Of a stretch of DNA of 64,000 nucleotides, positions 17,270 through 26,880 are shown piece by piece. Numbering within the stretch: position 1 is the stretch's first letter; each line of letters starts with the position of its first letter. The stretch covers positions 222,602 through 286,601 of the forward strand of contig NZ_LT635548.1 in assembly GCF_900120155.1 (NCBI RefSeq), read 5' to 3'. The translations under genes and the position numbers were made by a program. The notes beneath the pieces were generated by a model. The model searched no databases and had not been told where the DNA came from. It saw only the letters and a list, made by a program, of their open reading frames with translations. This DNA is from Clostridium sp. Marseille-P3244. GTDB lineage: Bacteria; Bacillota; Clostridia; Lachnospirales; Lachnospiraceae.

Positions 17270-18718
17270 TCACCCGGGGGCTTCGTTCTGCCCGGCATTC
17301 TTCTTGCCGTTTCTGATCAATCTTGCTATGAAAAATCCATCACTTTTATGTATACCCGGAAGCAGCTGGATACAGCCTTTCTCGGTTACACTTTCCTGGA
17401 GTTCTGCGCACAGTCTGCCGGTAATATCGTCCAGAGTAAACTCTGGAAATGTTTCCAGAAACCAGTGTACATTGTCCATGTTTTCAGCAGGATTAATCGT
17501 GCATGTACTGTAGATAAGTACTCCTCCGGGCTTTACGTAATCCTTTACACATCCCAGGATCTTGCGCTGAAGCCGGACCAGGCTTTCGATCCCTTCCGGC
17601 GTGACTCTGTATCTTAAATCCGCTTTCCTTCCCAGTACGCCCAGACCGGAACAGGGCAGATCCGCAATCACTACATCCGCCGTCCCTGCCGACGCACTGT
17701 CAGGCACAGTTGCATCCCGGCACACTGCGGAGATATTCGGAAGACCAATGCGTCCGATATTTTCCCGGATCAGTTCCACCTTATATTCCGTCAGATCCCG
17801 GGCCTCCACGTGACCCTGCCCGTCTCTGTTTAAACATTCCAGGGCATTCCCGGTCTCGTCCGGCGTTACGGCCTTCTTCTCTGCCATAAAAATTTTTTCA
17901 GCCATATGGAGGGCCTTGCCCCCGGGAGCGGCGCACACATCAATGACCAGATCTCCCGCCCGGGGATCTGCTACTTCCCCCACCAGCATGGAGCTGACAT
18001 CCTGGACCGTGAACATGCCCTGCCGGAAACTCTCCAGGCTTTCCAGATGGTCATAACCCTCTATATCAAATGCGCCGGAGAGATAGGGATGCTCCCGCGC
18101 CTCTACTCCTTCCTGCTCCAGCCGGTTTTTCAATTCTTCCGAAGTGCCGTGATTCAGGCAGCACCGGATCGTAACCGGCTTTCCCCGCTGGAATTCAGAC
18201 AGCATCCTCTCGATCGTCTCTTTGTCATATGTCTGCTGCCACAGTTTAAGGATCCACTCCGGACAGGAATACTTTATCGACAAAGCCCGGATCTCCTCCT
18301 GTGGATATATGATGTCACCCAGACCTCTGGCAATATTCCGCAGCACTCCGTTCACATAACCTTTCAGTCCCGAGAACCCTCTCTTTCCGGCCAGTTTCAC
18401 CGCCTCACTGCACACTGCCCGGTCAGGAACGCTGTCCATATATTTTAACTGATATACCGAGCTGCGGAGAAGATTCCGGATCAGAGGCTTCATTTTCTTT
18501 ACCCTAACCTTCGAGAACTGGTCCAGGATATAGTCAATCTCGATCAGATGCTCCAGCGTCCCTTCTGTCACCCTGGTGATAAAGGCCCGCTCTCTCTTGT
18601 CAAGATACTGGTATTTAGACAGGACATCCCGGAGGATAACGTGGCTGTACTGACCATTCTCCGTGACTTCCATCAGGATTTCAAGTACGATCTCCCGGAT
18701 GTTAACCGATTCAGTCAT
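17270..18718 (-). CDS. rsmB: 16S rRNA (cytosine-967-C5)-methyltransferase RsmB
   Basis: A 482-residue enzyme that makes m5C967 of 16S rRNA. It has an N-terminal NusB-like RNA-binding domain (~1-150), then the methyltransferase with SAM motif VCAAPGGKALHM near residue 258 and the two catalytic-site cysteines in ADLPCSGLG and STCTINPAEN. About 30 residues of low-conservation sequence (AEKKAVTPDETGNALECLN) are inserted after the SAM motif, making it longer than the usual ~440-450. GGAGGAAGAAGGA precedes the ATG, inside the end of the upstream peptidase gene (8-nt overlap). Confidence 0.94.
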   Translation of the reverse strand: MTESVNIREIVLEILMEVTENGQYSHVILRDVLSKYQYLDKRERAFITRVTEGTLEHLIEIDYILDQFSKVRVKKMKPLIRNLLRSSVYQLKYMDSVPDRAVCSEAVKLAGKRGFSGLKGYVNGVLRNIARGLGDIIYPQEEIRALSIKYSCPEWILKLWQQTYDKETIERMLSEFQRGKPVTIRCCLNHGTSEELKNRLEQEGVEAREHPYLSGAFDIEGYDHLESLESFRQGMFTVQDVSSMLVGEVADPRAGDLVIDVCAAPGGKALHMAEKIFMAEKKAVTPDETGNALECLNRDGQGHVEARDLTEYKVELIRENIGRIGLPNISAVCRDATVPDSASAGTADVVIADLPCSGLGVLGRKADLRYRVTPEGIESLVRLQRKILGCVKDYVKPGGVLIYSTCTINPAENMDNVHWFLETFPEFTLDDITGRLCAELQESVTEKGCIQLLPGIHKSDGFFIARLIRNGKKNAGQNEAPG

Positions 18719-19412
18719 TCCTTCTTCTTCCTCCTATGATAATAAGACGCAGAAGCTGCAGGATCATTGCTGCCGCACTGGCCACATAAGTCAGGGCCGC
18801 TGCGCTCAGCACTTTCTTCACAGAACCCACCTCATCCGGATAGAGCATACCGGAGGTCTCCAGCACCTTTACTGCCCTTCCGGAAGCATTAAATTCCACC
18901 GGCAGCGTTACCAGCTGAAACAACACAGCCGCTGAGAAAAGCAGGATCCCGAGATTGATCAGAAAAATGGCGGTTCTTCCATTCATGAACAGCCCGATCA
19001 GGATCAGAGGCCATGCGGCCATGGAACCGATATTGGCCACTGGGACCAGCGCGCCCCGGATAGCCAGAGGAACGTACCCGGTCGCGTGCTGTACCGCGTG
19101 TCCGCACTCATGAGCCGCCACACCGATAGCCGCCACGGATGTGGAATTATATACGGTATCCGAAAGTCCCAGCGTCTTCTTTCCAGGATTATAATGATCT
19201 GTCAGATTCCCCGGGATATGGATAACCTGTACATCATAAATCCCGTTCCGGCTCAGGATCTGTTCTGCCGCCTCTTTTCCAGTCATCCCCGAGTGGCTGG
19301 CCACCCTGGAATATCTGGCAAATGTCCGGTTCACCCTGCCGGAAGCCGCGATGCAGATCACGGCTCCGATCAGCACAAGAAGATACGTCCAGTCATAATA
19401 ATAAAACAGCAT
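18711..19412 (-). CDS. YugP-like membrane zinc metallopeptidase
   Basis: A 233-residue membrane protein: an N-terminal helix, a cytoplasmic or external catalytic segment with AAHECGHAVQHATGY, and two or three C-terminal helices. HECGH fits the HExxH zinc motif of the DUF/peptidase family that includes B. subtilis YugP. Substrate unknown. In Clostridia it commonly sits in this fmt-rsmB neighbourhood. ATG at 19412 with AGGAGG 8 nt upstream; 44 nt after fmt. Confidence 0.88.
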   Translation of the reverse strand: MLFYYYDWTYLLVLIGAVICIAASGRVNRTFARYSRVASHSGMTGKEAAEQILSRNGIYDVQVIHIPGNLTDHYNPGKKTLGLSDTVYNSTSVAAIGVAAHECGHAVQHATGYVPLAIRGALVPVANIGSMAAWPLILIGLFMNGRTAIFLINLGILLFSAAVLFQLVTLPVEFNASGRAVKVLETSGMLYPDEVGSVKKVLSAAALTYVASAAAMILQLLRLIIIGGRRRND

Positions 19413-19456
19413 TCTGTCAACCTCCTGTTATTTTGATCCTGCTGCCTGCAGGACCA

Positions 19457-20395
19457 TCATTCCTCCGTCAACAATGTTCCAGGCTCAACGGAATATCCCC
19501 TCAGGAAAGCGCCGGTGTCCATCCGTTTCTTTCCCGGGATCTGCACTTCATACACCCGGAGGATCCCGTCACCGGTCTGTACACAGAGGTCATTTTTCCC
19601 GACCCGGCATATGGTCCCCGGCGGCATCTCTCCCACGCCGCTTTTCTCTGCCTTCGCCCTCCAGATCTTCATCACCTTTCCATTCCAGTGCGTATAGGCA
19701 CTGGGCCAGGGATTCAGTCCCCTGATCAGACGCCCGATCCTCTCTGCCGGCCAGGTCCAGTCGATGTTCCCCATCTCCTTTGTCAGCATCTTTGCATATG
19801 GGGTCGGACTCTCTCCCTGCTTTTCAAAAACCGCAGTGCCGTCCTCCACTGCCTTTAACGTCTCCACACACAGCTCTGCCCCTGCTGCGGCCAGCTTGTC
19901 GTGGAGGCTCTCCCCGGTCTCGTCTTCAGACACAGACACTTCCTTTTTCAGGATCATGTCCCCTGTATCCAGACCTTCATCCATCTGCATGGTAGTCACT
20001 CCGGTCACTGTCTCCCCCTCGATGATAGCCCACTGGATGGGGGCCGCTCCCCGGTATTTCGGAAGCAGGGACGCATGAACATTGATGCAGCCATAGGGAG
20101 TCATCTCCAGAATCTCCTTCGGAAGGATCTGGCCGAAAGCAATAACCACGATCACATCCGCCCCGTACTTTTTCAGTTCTTCCACGCACTGAGGATCCCG
20201 GATCCTTTTCGGCTGAAAGACCGGGATACCATGGCTCAACGCCGTCTCCTTCACCGGAGGAAACTGCATTTCTTTTCCTCTTCCCCGGGGCTTATCCGGC
20301 TGGGTAACCGCCAGACACACATCGTGTCCCGCATGGATCAGCGCCTCCAGTGTCCCCACGGAAAATTCAGGGGTTCCCATAAATATAACTCTCAT
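19457..20395 (-). CDS. fmt: Methionyl-tRNA formyltransferase
   Basis: A 312-residue enzyme that formylates initiator Met-tRNA with 10-formyl-tetrahydrofolate. N-terminal Rossmann domain starts MRVIFMGTPEFSV; the catalytic region has INVHASLLPKYRGAAPIQWAI with the conserved Asn, His and SLLPKYRG motif, and Asp in DEGLDTGD. The C-terminal OB-like domain binds tRNA. GGAGG precedes the start and lies inside the end of def, with which it acts in N-terminal formyl-Met metabolism. Confidence 0.97.
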   Translation of the reverse strand: MRVIFMGTPEFSVGTLEALIHAGHDVCLAVTQPDKPRGRGKEMQFPPVKETALSHGIPVFQPKRIRDPQCVEELKKYGADVIVVIAFGQILPKEILEMTPYGCINVHASLLPKYRGAAPIQWAIIEGETVTGVTTMQMDEGLDTGDMILKKEVSVSEDETGESLHDKLAAAGAELCVETLKAVEDGTAVFEKQGESPTPYAKMLTKEMGNIDWTWPAERIGRLIRGLNPWPSAYTHWNGKVMKIWRAKAEKSGVGEMPPGTICRVGKNDLCVQTGDGILRVYEVQIPGKKRMDTGAFLRGYSVEPGTLLTEE

Positions 20396-20400
20396 ATGTT

Positions 20401-20889
20401 TTATTCCTCCGTCTCTTCAGATGCGCTTTCCTCTCCCACGTCGTGAAGGCCGTCCTCCACTTTATCTACATATAATCTCCCATATAGATGATCCACCTCA
20501 TGACAGATGGCCCGTGCCAGCAGTTCCTCTCCCTCCAGCTCAAAGGGTTCCATCTCCTGATTCAGAGCCCGCACCTTCACATGGTTTGGACGGGTCACGA
20601 TCCCCCATTTTCCCGGTACGCTTAAACATCCCTCTTCTCCGGTCTGTTCTCCGGAAGTCTCCATGATCTCTGGATTGATCAGGACGACAGGGCCATCACC
20701 CACATCGATGACCACGATCTTTTTCAGTACCCCTACCTGCGGAGCCGCAAGGCCCACTCCGTTTTTTTCATACATCGTCTCAAGCATATCCCCGATCAGG
20801 ATTTTCGTCCGAAGGGTCATCTTCGTCACTTCCTTGCTCTGTTTTGCCAGTATGTCGTCTCCGATCTCTCTTACCTGTCTGATCGCCAT
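20401..20889 (-). CDS. def: Peptide deformylase
   Basis: A 162-residue metalloenzyme that removes the formyl group from nascent proteins. All three motifs are present: GVGLAAPQVG, EEGCLSVPG with the metal Cys, and HEVDHLYG with the two metal His and catalytic Glu. The C-terminal tail is acidic (EESASEETEE), which is longer than in many homologues. AAGGAGG precedes the ATG. Followed 5 nt later by fmt. Confidence 0.97.
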   Translation of the reverse strand: MAIRQVREIGDDILAKQSKEVTKMTLRTKILIGDMLETMYEKNGVGLAAPQVGVLKKIVVIDVGDGPVVLINPEIMETSGEQTGEEGCLSVPGKWGIVTRPNHVKVRALNQEMEPFELEGEELLARAICHEVDHLYGRLYVDKVEDGLHDVGEESASEETEE

Positions 20890-20949
20890 AATTGCCTCCT
20901 TCTTTCCTGTATCTGTTTCTATCTGTATGTTGTATTGTATTTGTTACTT

Positions 20950-23169
20950 TTACATGGGGTTAAAATCAAACTGGATCCTCATGTTATTAAATCCCGGATT
21001 TATTTCAATATACTGCTCCAGGCGGTCTTTTATCCCCACAAGCGCCGCGTATTCTTCTGCCTTGATGTAGATCACTCTCCGGTAGACATCCTTAATCTTT
21101 TCAATACCGGGAGACGCCGGACCGATCACCGAAACTTTGGAAGAACCTGCCGCGCGCTGACTGTAGTCTCTCAGATACCGGCATCCCGTTTCCAGCAGCG
21201 TTTCATCTTCACAGGAGACAAACACCGCCAGAAGATTTTCCGCCGGTGGATAGCCCATCAGTGTTCTGTATCGGATCTCTTCCTCATAAAAAGCTTCGTA
21301 ATCCTGGTTTGCCGCGGTTCTCACGGCATAGTGATCCGGACTGTAAGTCTGGATCACCACTTCACCCGGCCGTTCTCCCCTTCCCGCCCGGCCGGCAGCC
21401 TGTGTCAGGAGCTGAAATGTCCGTTCTCCGCATCGGTAATCCGCCGTGTACAAAGACATGTCCGCAGCCAGGATCCCCACTAGAGTAACATTAGGGAAAT
21501 CATGTCCCTTCACGATCATCTGCGTTCCTACCAGCACATCGGCCTCTTCATTGGCAAAAGCGGAGAGGATCCTTTCATGAGAGTCCTTCCGGCGCGTGGT
21601 GTCCATGTCCATGCGCAGCACTCTGGCCCCGGGGAACATCTGTCTGACAATCTCCTCGATCTGCTGAGTCCCTGCCCTAAACTCTCCGATATGCCGGGAT
21701 CCGCACTCCGGACACTCTGTCACTCTGGGGCGGACATAACCACAGTAATGACACCTCATCTTTCCGTCTCTGTGCAAAGAGAGAGAAACATCGCAATGTG
21801 GACATTTCACCACATGTCCACATTCCCGGCAGGAGACAAATCCAGAATATCCTCTCCGGTTTAAAAAGAGCATGATCTGCTCTTTCTTTTCCAGCCGGTC
21901 CTCCATCAGCTCCTTCAGCTTTCCGCTCAAAATAGACCGGTTTCCTCTCTTTAATTCTTCCCGCAGATCTATGGTATATACATCCGCCAGACTTTGCATC
22001 CGAGAACGGTTCTTCATCTCCAGAAGGACATATTCCCCTTTCTCTGCCCGGTACATCGCTTCCATGGAAGGAGTAGCGCTGCCCAGCACCACACTGGCCC
22101 CCTCAGTCTGAGCCCTCCTGACCGCGGTCTCCCGGGCATGATATCTGGGAACCTGTTCACTTTTGTAAGTCGGTTCATGCTCCTCGTCGATGACAATAAG
22201 CCCGAGATCGGGAAACGGGGTAAACAGCGCTGAGCGGGGGCCGATCATCACATCCACTTCCCCCGCCTTCGCGCGCATCATCTGATCATACCGCTCTCCG
22301 GCGCCAAGACGCGAATTCATGATAGAGACCCGGTCACCGAACCGGCGGTAAAACCGCATCACAGTCTGATAGGTAAGCGCGATTTCCGGTATCAGTACGA
22401 TCGCCTGCTTTCCCATCTCCACTACAGTCCGTATCATCTCCATATAGACTTCTGTCTTCCCGCTGCCGGTCACACCATGGATCAAATAGGTCCTCCTCTG
22501 TCCGCCTGTATAGTCTTCCTTAAAACGTTGGATCACCCGGTTCTGCTCTTCTGTATAGACAATGTCCTCTTTTGGTTCTCCGGTCTGCCTTACGGGATTA
22601 CGGAAAACCTGCTCTGACTCCACTTCCAGTACTCTCTGTTCTTCCAGTGCCCGGATCACAGAAGAAGTAATGTTCAGTTTTTTTGTCACCAATTCATACT
22701 CAAGGACCGGATCGTCCAGCAGCGCCGCCATCAGTCTTGCTCTGGCCTTCTGATTTTTCTCCTGATAGTAATGAAGCTGACGCTCTCCTGTCTCCTTGTC
22801 CAGAAGGAGCCGGAGCTTTTTTCTGATCTTTACGTTTTCCTTTTTCTTAATAGGAAGAACCGTTTTCAGAGCCTGGATCATGGTCCCGCCATAATTCTTC
22901 TTCATCCATGCCGCAAGATAGATCAGCTTTGCCTCGATCTCCACACCGTTCTGGGAAATCGCGGAAATGTCCTTTATTTTGGAAAGATCGTAATCACATG
23001 TTTCCGAGATTCCCGTCACATATCCCTTGATCTCGCGGTTCCCTTTCCCAAAGGGCACCAGCACCTCCATGCCGGGTTCCAGCTTTCCTTCCATGTTCTC
23101 CGGAATGTGGTACTGAAAGATCTTATCCAGTTTTTCATGTTGTATGTCTATGATAACATCCGCAAACAC
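20950..23169 (-). CDS. priA: Primosomal protein N' (replication restart helicase PriA)
   Basis: A 739-residue 3'-5' DNA helicase that recognises stalled forks and reloads the replisome. Seen: N-terminal DNA-binding domain, Walker A GVTGSGKTEVYM, DEEH box (VIDEEHEPTYKSE), a zinc-binding insertion with eight cysteines (CRECGHVVKCPHC to CPECGS) and the C-terminal QAAGRAGRG helicase motif. The start codon is GTG with AAGGG upstream, 4 nt after murE. Confidence 0.97.
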   Translation of the reverse strand: MFADVIIDIQHEKLDKIFQYHIPENMEGKLEPGMEVLVPFGKGNREIKGYVTGISETCDYDLSKIKDISAISQNGVEIEAKLIYLAAWMKKNYGGTMIQALKTVLPIKKKENVKIRKKLRLLLDKETGERQLHYYQEKNQKARARLMAALLDDPVLEYELVTKKLNITSSVIRALEEQRVLEVESEQVFRNPVRQTGEPKEDIVYTEEQNRVIQRFKEDYTGGQRRTYLIHGVTGSGKTEVYMEMIRTVVEMGKQAIVLIPEIALTYQTVMRFYRRFGDRVSIMNSRLGAGERYDQMMRAKAGEVDVMIGPRSALFTPFPDLGLIVIDEEHEPTYKSEQVPRYHARETAVRRAQTEGASVVLGSATPSMEAMYRAEKGEYVLLEMKNRSRMQSLADVYTIDLREELKRGNRSILSGKLKELMEDRLEKKEQIMLFLNRRGYSGFVSCRECGHVVKCPHCDVSLSLHRDGKMRCHYCGYVRPRVTECPECGSRHIGEFRAGTQQIEEIVRQMFPGARVLRMDMDTTRRKDSHERILSAFANEEADVLVGTQMIVKGHDFPNVTLVGILAADMSLYTADYRCGERTFQLLTQAAGRAGRGERPGEVVIQTYSPDHYAVRTAANQDYEAFYEEEIRYRTLMGYPPAENLLAVFVSCEDETLLETGCRYLRDYSQRAAGSSKVSVIGPASPGIEKIKDVYRRVIYIKAEEYAALVGIKDRLEQYIEINPGFNNMRIQFDFNPM

Positions 23170-23173
23170 ACGA

Positions 23174-24643
23174 TCATTTCCCTTCTGCCAGCTCTTCTAC
23201 GACTTCCCGGATCAGGACCCTTTCGTCCATGGGATGCTTCACTCCCCGGATCTCCTGATAATCTTCGTGTCCCTTACCTGCCAGCACGATCACATCTCCC
23301 GGCTGGCCGTGTTCAATGGCGTACCGTATTGCTTCTTTTCTGTCACAGATCTCCACATATTTCCCGGCTGTTCTGCCAATTCCGGTCTTGATATCATCGA
23401 TAATTGCCTGGGGCTCCTCAAACCTCGGATTATCAGATGTAATAATGGTCAGATCTGCCAGTCTTCCGGAAACTTCTCCCATCTCATACCGCCTGTCTCT
23501 GGAACGGTTGCCGCCGCAGCCAAAGAGACAGACCAGCCGCTTGGGATGATATTCTCTCAATGTAGTCAGCAGGCTTTCCAGACTCATCGCATTGTGGGCG
23601 TAATCGATCATCAACGTAAACTCATCCGACACTTTCACCATCTCGATACGGCCTTTAACCTTTGCCTTTTTCAGAGCCTCCCGGATCTTTTCTTCCTGCA
23701 CCCCGAAATGTCGGCATACCGCGATGGCTGTCAGAGAATTGTACACGCTGAATTTGCCCGGTATATCAATCTCCACATCAAAATCCATAAGTCCGGCCAC
23801 ATGGTATGCCACTCCCAGATATCCGGGCCTGGATACCAGCTCCACGTCCTCTGCGCGCAGGTCGGCCTTCTCGGAAAATCCAAAAGTTTCCACCCGGCAT
23901 GTGGCATCCCGGAAAATATCCTGAAAGTACTTGTCGTCTACATTGCCGATGCCAACTGCGCACTGCCGGAACAGCATCGCCTTGCATCTCTTATAATCCT
24001 CAAAATCCTTGTGTTCGTTAGGACCGATATGGTCTCTCCCCAAATTTGTAAAAATGCCGATCTCAAAAGGAATCCCGGCTGTCCGGTGGAGCATCAGCCC
24101 CTGGGAGGACACTTCCATCACCACACTGTCACAGCCCTCCTCCACCATCTGCGCAAAATACTGGTGGATGGTAAAAGATTCCGGAGTCGTGTTGGCGGCC
24201 GGGATCCTCCGGTCTCCGATGATCGCCTCAATCGTCCCGATCAGCCCCACTTTATGCCCTACGCCTTCCAGAATCGACCGGATCATATAGGTTGTAGTGG
24301 TTTTCCCTTTTGTTCCCGTGATTCCGATGATCTTCAACTTTTCCGCAGGATAACCAAAATACGCGGCAGACATAAGCGCAAGCGCGTATCTTGTATCATC
24401 CACCCGGATGACCGTCAGGCCCGCCGGAGACTCTGTCTCCTTTTCCACGACTACTGCCGCGGCACCTTTTTCCGCCACGTCTGCTACAAACCGGTGCCCG
24501 TCGGAGACTGCGCCGCTGATGCAGACAAAAGCAGAACCTTTCTCTGCTTTCCTGGAATCATTCGCCAGCGCAGTCACCTCAATGTCATCACTGCCCTGTA
24601 TCACTTTATAATCCAGACGTTCTAAGAGTTTCTTTAATCTCAT
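23174..24643 (-). CDS. murE: UDP-MurNAc-tripeptide synthetase, meso-diaminopimelate type
   Basis: A 489-residue Mur ligase adding the third amino acid to UDP-MurNAc-dipeptide in peptidoglycan synthesis. ATP motif GTKGKTTTTYM; the substrate motif is DNPR (SDNPRFEEP), diagnostic of meso-DAP rather than Lys. The LL-DAP aminotransferase gene at the right edge fits that. I start at MRLKKLLERLDY (24643), with GGGAGGAATCGTC upstream; the frame is open 37 codons further but without a ribosome site. It heads the long leftward run to thiN. Confidence 0.95.
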   Translation of the reverse strand: MRLKKLLERLDYKVIQGSDDIEVTALANDSRKAEKGSAFVCISGAVSDGHRFVADVAEKGAAAVVVEKETESPAGLTVIRVDDTRYALALMSAAYFGYPAEKLKIIGITGTKGKTTTTYMIRSILEGVGHKVGLIGTIEAIIGDRRIPAANTTPESFTIHQYFAQMVEEGCDSVVMEVSSQGLMLHRTAGIPFEIGIFTNLGRDHIGPNEHKDFEDYKRCKAMLFRQCAVGIGNVDDKYFQDIFRDATCRVETFGFSEKADLRAEDVELVSRPGYLGVAYHVAGLMDFDVEIDIPGKFSVYNSLTAIAVCRHFGVQEEKIREALKKAKVKGRIEMVKVSDEFTLMIDYAHNAMSLESLLTTLREYHPKRLVCLFGCGGNRSRDRRYEMGEVSGRLADLTIITSDNPRFEEPQAIIDDIKTGIGRTAGKYVEICDRKEAIRYAIEHGQPGDVIVLAGKGHEDYQEIRGVKHPMDERVLIREVVEELAEGK

Positions 24644-24865
24644 GACGATTCCTCCCATGATCCTGCCGTTTTCAAACCCATCTTTTTCTGTAAAAACAAT
24701 TCTTGTAAAAACAAAATTCTTCCCATACTTGATTATATGTAGTATAACGCTCATACCAGAAGATATTTTGCCTCAGTTTACCATATGTTTCTGACTATAT
24801 ACTTCTATAGGATAGCACAATCTACAGTATGTTGCAAAGTCTGGAAAACATGTCTGTGGTATTTC

Positions 24866-24894
24866 TGGACAAAACAGGTTTCATGCTATATAAT
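24866..24894 (+). promoter_or_regulatory. Sigma-A promoter of the AGCS symporter gene
   Basis: TGGACA at 24866-24871 and TATAAT at 24889-24894 are 17 bp apart, about 55 nt before the start codon. The murE promoter must lie in the same 300-nt gap on the other strand, but no convincing pair was found. Confidence 0.65.
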
Positions 24895-24949
24895 GATAAA
24901 CCGACTGTATACCCGGAAACCGATATGAGAAGAAAGTGAGGGAAACAAA

Positions 24950-26353
24950 TTGTTTGCAGATTTTATAAATTCACTGAGTGACCTGCTCTACAGTTATGTA
25001 CTGATCATCCTGCTGCTCGGAACAGGAATTTATTTCTCCGTTCGCACACATTTTGTTCAGTTCCGGATGTTTGCCGAATCCATCCGTGTTGTCGCGCAGC
25101 CCGGAGATGACAAGAACGGGCTGTCCTCTTTTCAGGCCCTGATGGTCTCCACTGCCTCCAGAGTGGGAACCGGAAATATTGCCGGCATTTCCACTGCTAT
25201 CTGTCTGGGGGGTGCCGGAGCAGTATTCTGGATGTGGCTGACCGCCCTCCTCGGCAGTGCCTCTGCTTTCATTGAAAGTACCCTTGCCCAGATCTATAAA
25301 CATCGGGCAGAAGACGGCAGTTCCTACGGCGGTCCTGCCTATTATATACAGGCTGCCCTGAAAAAACGCTGGATCGGCGTGATCTTTGCCGTGCTTCTCA
25401 TTCTGACCTACATGGGCGGTTTCAATCTGGTGGCATCCTTTAATATCGCGGATTCGTTCCGCGCATATGACTTTTTTGATCCAAAAGTAACCCCTGTTAT
25501 CATCGGGATTCTTCTTGCGCTGATCTTCGCGGTAAGTATCTTCGGTGGCAGCAGACAGATTTCCAAGATTACCGGAGTTCTCGTTCCTGTGATGGGCATC
25601 TTCTACCTGACTGTGTCTCTGTTCATCGTTGTTACTCACTATCATGCCATCCCTCAGATGTTTTCTGATATTTTCAGCAATGCTTTCGATTTTCAGGCAA
25701 TCTTCGGAGGTTTTGCCGGTTCCTGTGTCATGCACGGTATCAAACGCGGCCTCTTCTCCAATGAAGCCGGTGTAGGCTCCGCTCCCAATGCCGCCGCAAG
25801 CGCAGCCGTATCCCATCCTGTAAAACAGGGGCTAGTGCAGATGCTGTCCGTTTTTATCGACACCATCCTCATCTGTTCTGCTACCGCCTTTATGCTCCTA
25901 TGTTCCGGAGTGGCACCCGCGCCTGAGCTTGCGGGTATGTCCTGGGTACAGGCGGCTGCTTCCGGTTCCCTTGGCAGATTCGGTACTTTATTTATCACGG
26001 TAGCTCTCTGCCTGTTTGCATTCACCACTTTGATCGGAAATTTTTACTATGCGGAAATGGGGCTGAAATTTCTCTGCGGAAGACAGCTGAAAAAATCTCT
26101 GCTCAATGGATTCCGTCTTGCCGCGGCACTGATCGTACTGGTCGGATCCACAATGGAATTCAGTCTTGTATGGAGCACCGCTGATGTTCTCATGGGTATG
26201 ATGGCGCTGCTGAACCTTCCTGTTATCATCATCCTCGGAGGTCCTGCCCTGCGCGCCATGAAAGATTACATGAAACAGAAAAAAGCCGGAAAAGATCCCG
26301 TCTTTAAGGCAGAAAATATCCAGCTGAAAGATAAAACAGACTTTTGGAGATAA
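24950..26353 (+). CDS. Alanine/glycine:cation symporter (AGCS family)
   Basis: A 467-residue, roughly 11-helix Na+/H+-coupled amino-acid carrier. Family features: ALMVSTASRVGTGNIAGI near residue 70, GGPAYYIQ near 132 and SNEAGVGSAPNAAASA near 280. It imports alanine, glycine or a related small amino acid. The start is TTG at 24950, preceded by GTGAGGG. One of the few plus-strand genes, with its own promoter. It is followed directly by a long palindromic element. Confidence 0.92.
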   Translation: MFADFINSLSDLLYSYVLIILLLGTGIYFSVRTHFVQFRMFAESIRVVAQPGDDKNGLSSFQALMVSTASRVGTGNIAGISTAICLGGAGAVFWMWLTALLGSASAFIESTLAQIYKHRAEDGSSYGGPAYYIQAALKKRWIGVIFAVLLILTYMGGFNLVASFNIADSFRAYDFFDPKVTPVIIGILLALIFAVSIFGGSRQISKITGVLVPVMGIFYLTVSLFIVVTHYHAIPQMFSDIFSNAFDFQAIFGGFAGSCVMHGIKRGLFSNEAGVGSAPNAAASAAVSHPVKQGLVQMLSVFIDTILICSATAFMLLCSGVAPAPELAGMSWVQAAASGSLGRFGTLFITVALCLFAFTTLIGNFYYAEMGLKFLCGRQLKKSLLNGFRLAAALIVLVGSTMEFSLVWSTADVLMGMMALLNLPVIIILGGPALRAMKDYMKQKKAGKDPVFKAENIQLKDKTDFWR

Positions 26354-26363
26354 ATCTGAGTTT

Positions 26364-26545
26364 GTTGAGGGTGGATGTGGCCGCCGGGAGACGGAAGAGG
26401 ATATCCATCTCGGGCACGCTTTCGCTCGGGGCTGCAACGCAGCGGCACATAAGGGCGCAAAGAACGCGCCCCAAATGCCGGCGTTGCTGCACGGCCCTCG
26501 ATGGACATCTCTTCCTTCCCCGGCCTCCTATCCTCTCCCCTCAAC
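26364..26545. repeat. Long imperfect palindrome after the symporter gene
   Basis: Starting 11 nt after the symporter stop, GTTGAGGG is mirrored at 26537-26545, and about 48 nt on each side align as inverted repeats (shared blocks include GGAAGAG, TCCAT and GCCG). The centre is GC-rich with CTTTCGCTCGGG. Short ORFs here on both strands are products of the symmetry, not genes. Confidence 0.65.
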
Positions 26546-26715
26546 AATCTCGCAATTTATAAAGTAATTATGAAAGCGGAACGTTATCGACTATATCGTT
26601 TGCCTTCAAGAAAGCCAGAAATATACGCCAGAGATCCGTGGATGTTTCTTTCTCCAATGGAGTCCCCTTCTCGTATTCCTTTCTAATCGCGAGATTGACG
26701 GGGAATGAATCATGA

Positions 26716-26847
26716 CGCCGGAAAGGACAGATAAACTGTAGAGCAGGAAAAGAATAGTGTTCGGAAGCACCTTTCTGCGGCGGCAGAATACGTTTTTCCG
26801 ATACCGGCTTTTTTCTATTCCCTAAGGTTTATCTATCCTTCCCGGCG
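26716..26847. repeat. MITE-like element with 21-bp inverted ends
   Basis: The 21-nt ends 26716-26736 and 26827-26847 are inverted repeats with 18 matches, and a weaker match (TGAATCA/TGATTCA) extends outward. The 132-bp interior is itself partly self-complementary and has no ORF. It fits a small non-autonomous element or an mRNA 3' structure. It ends about 30 nt before the stop of the minus-strand gene at 26881. Confidence 0.5.
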
Positions 26848-26880
26848 GCTTCTGAATCACTCCGACAAACTCAAATTTGT

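Noticed and set aside
23144-24625. 493-residue plus-strand open frame
   Set aside because: It mirrors murE on the opposite strand; MurE motifs are complete and no family pattern is visible on the plus strand.
26354-26560. Short ORFs on both strands in the gap after the symporter
   Set aside because: They arise from the GC-rich palindrome and lack ribosome sites and any family similarity.
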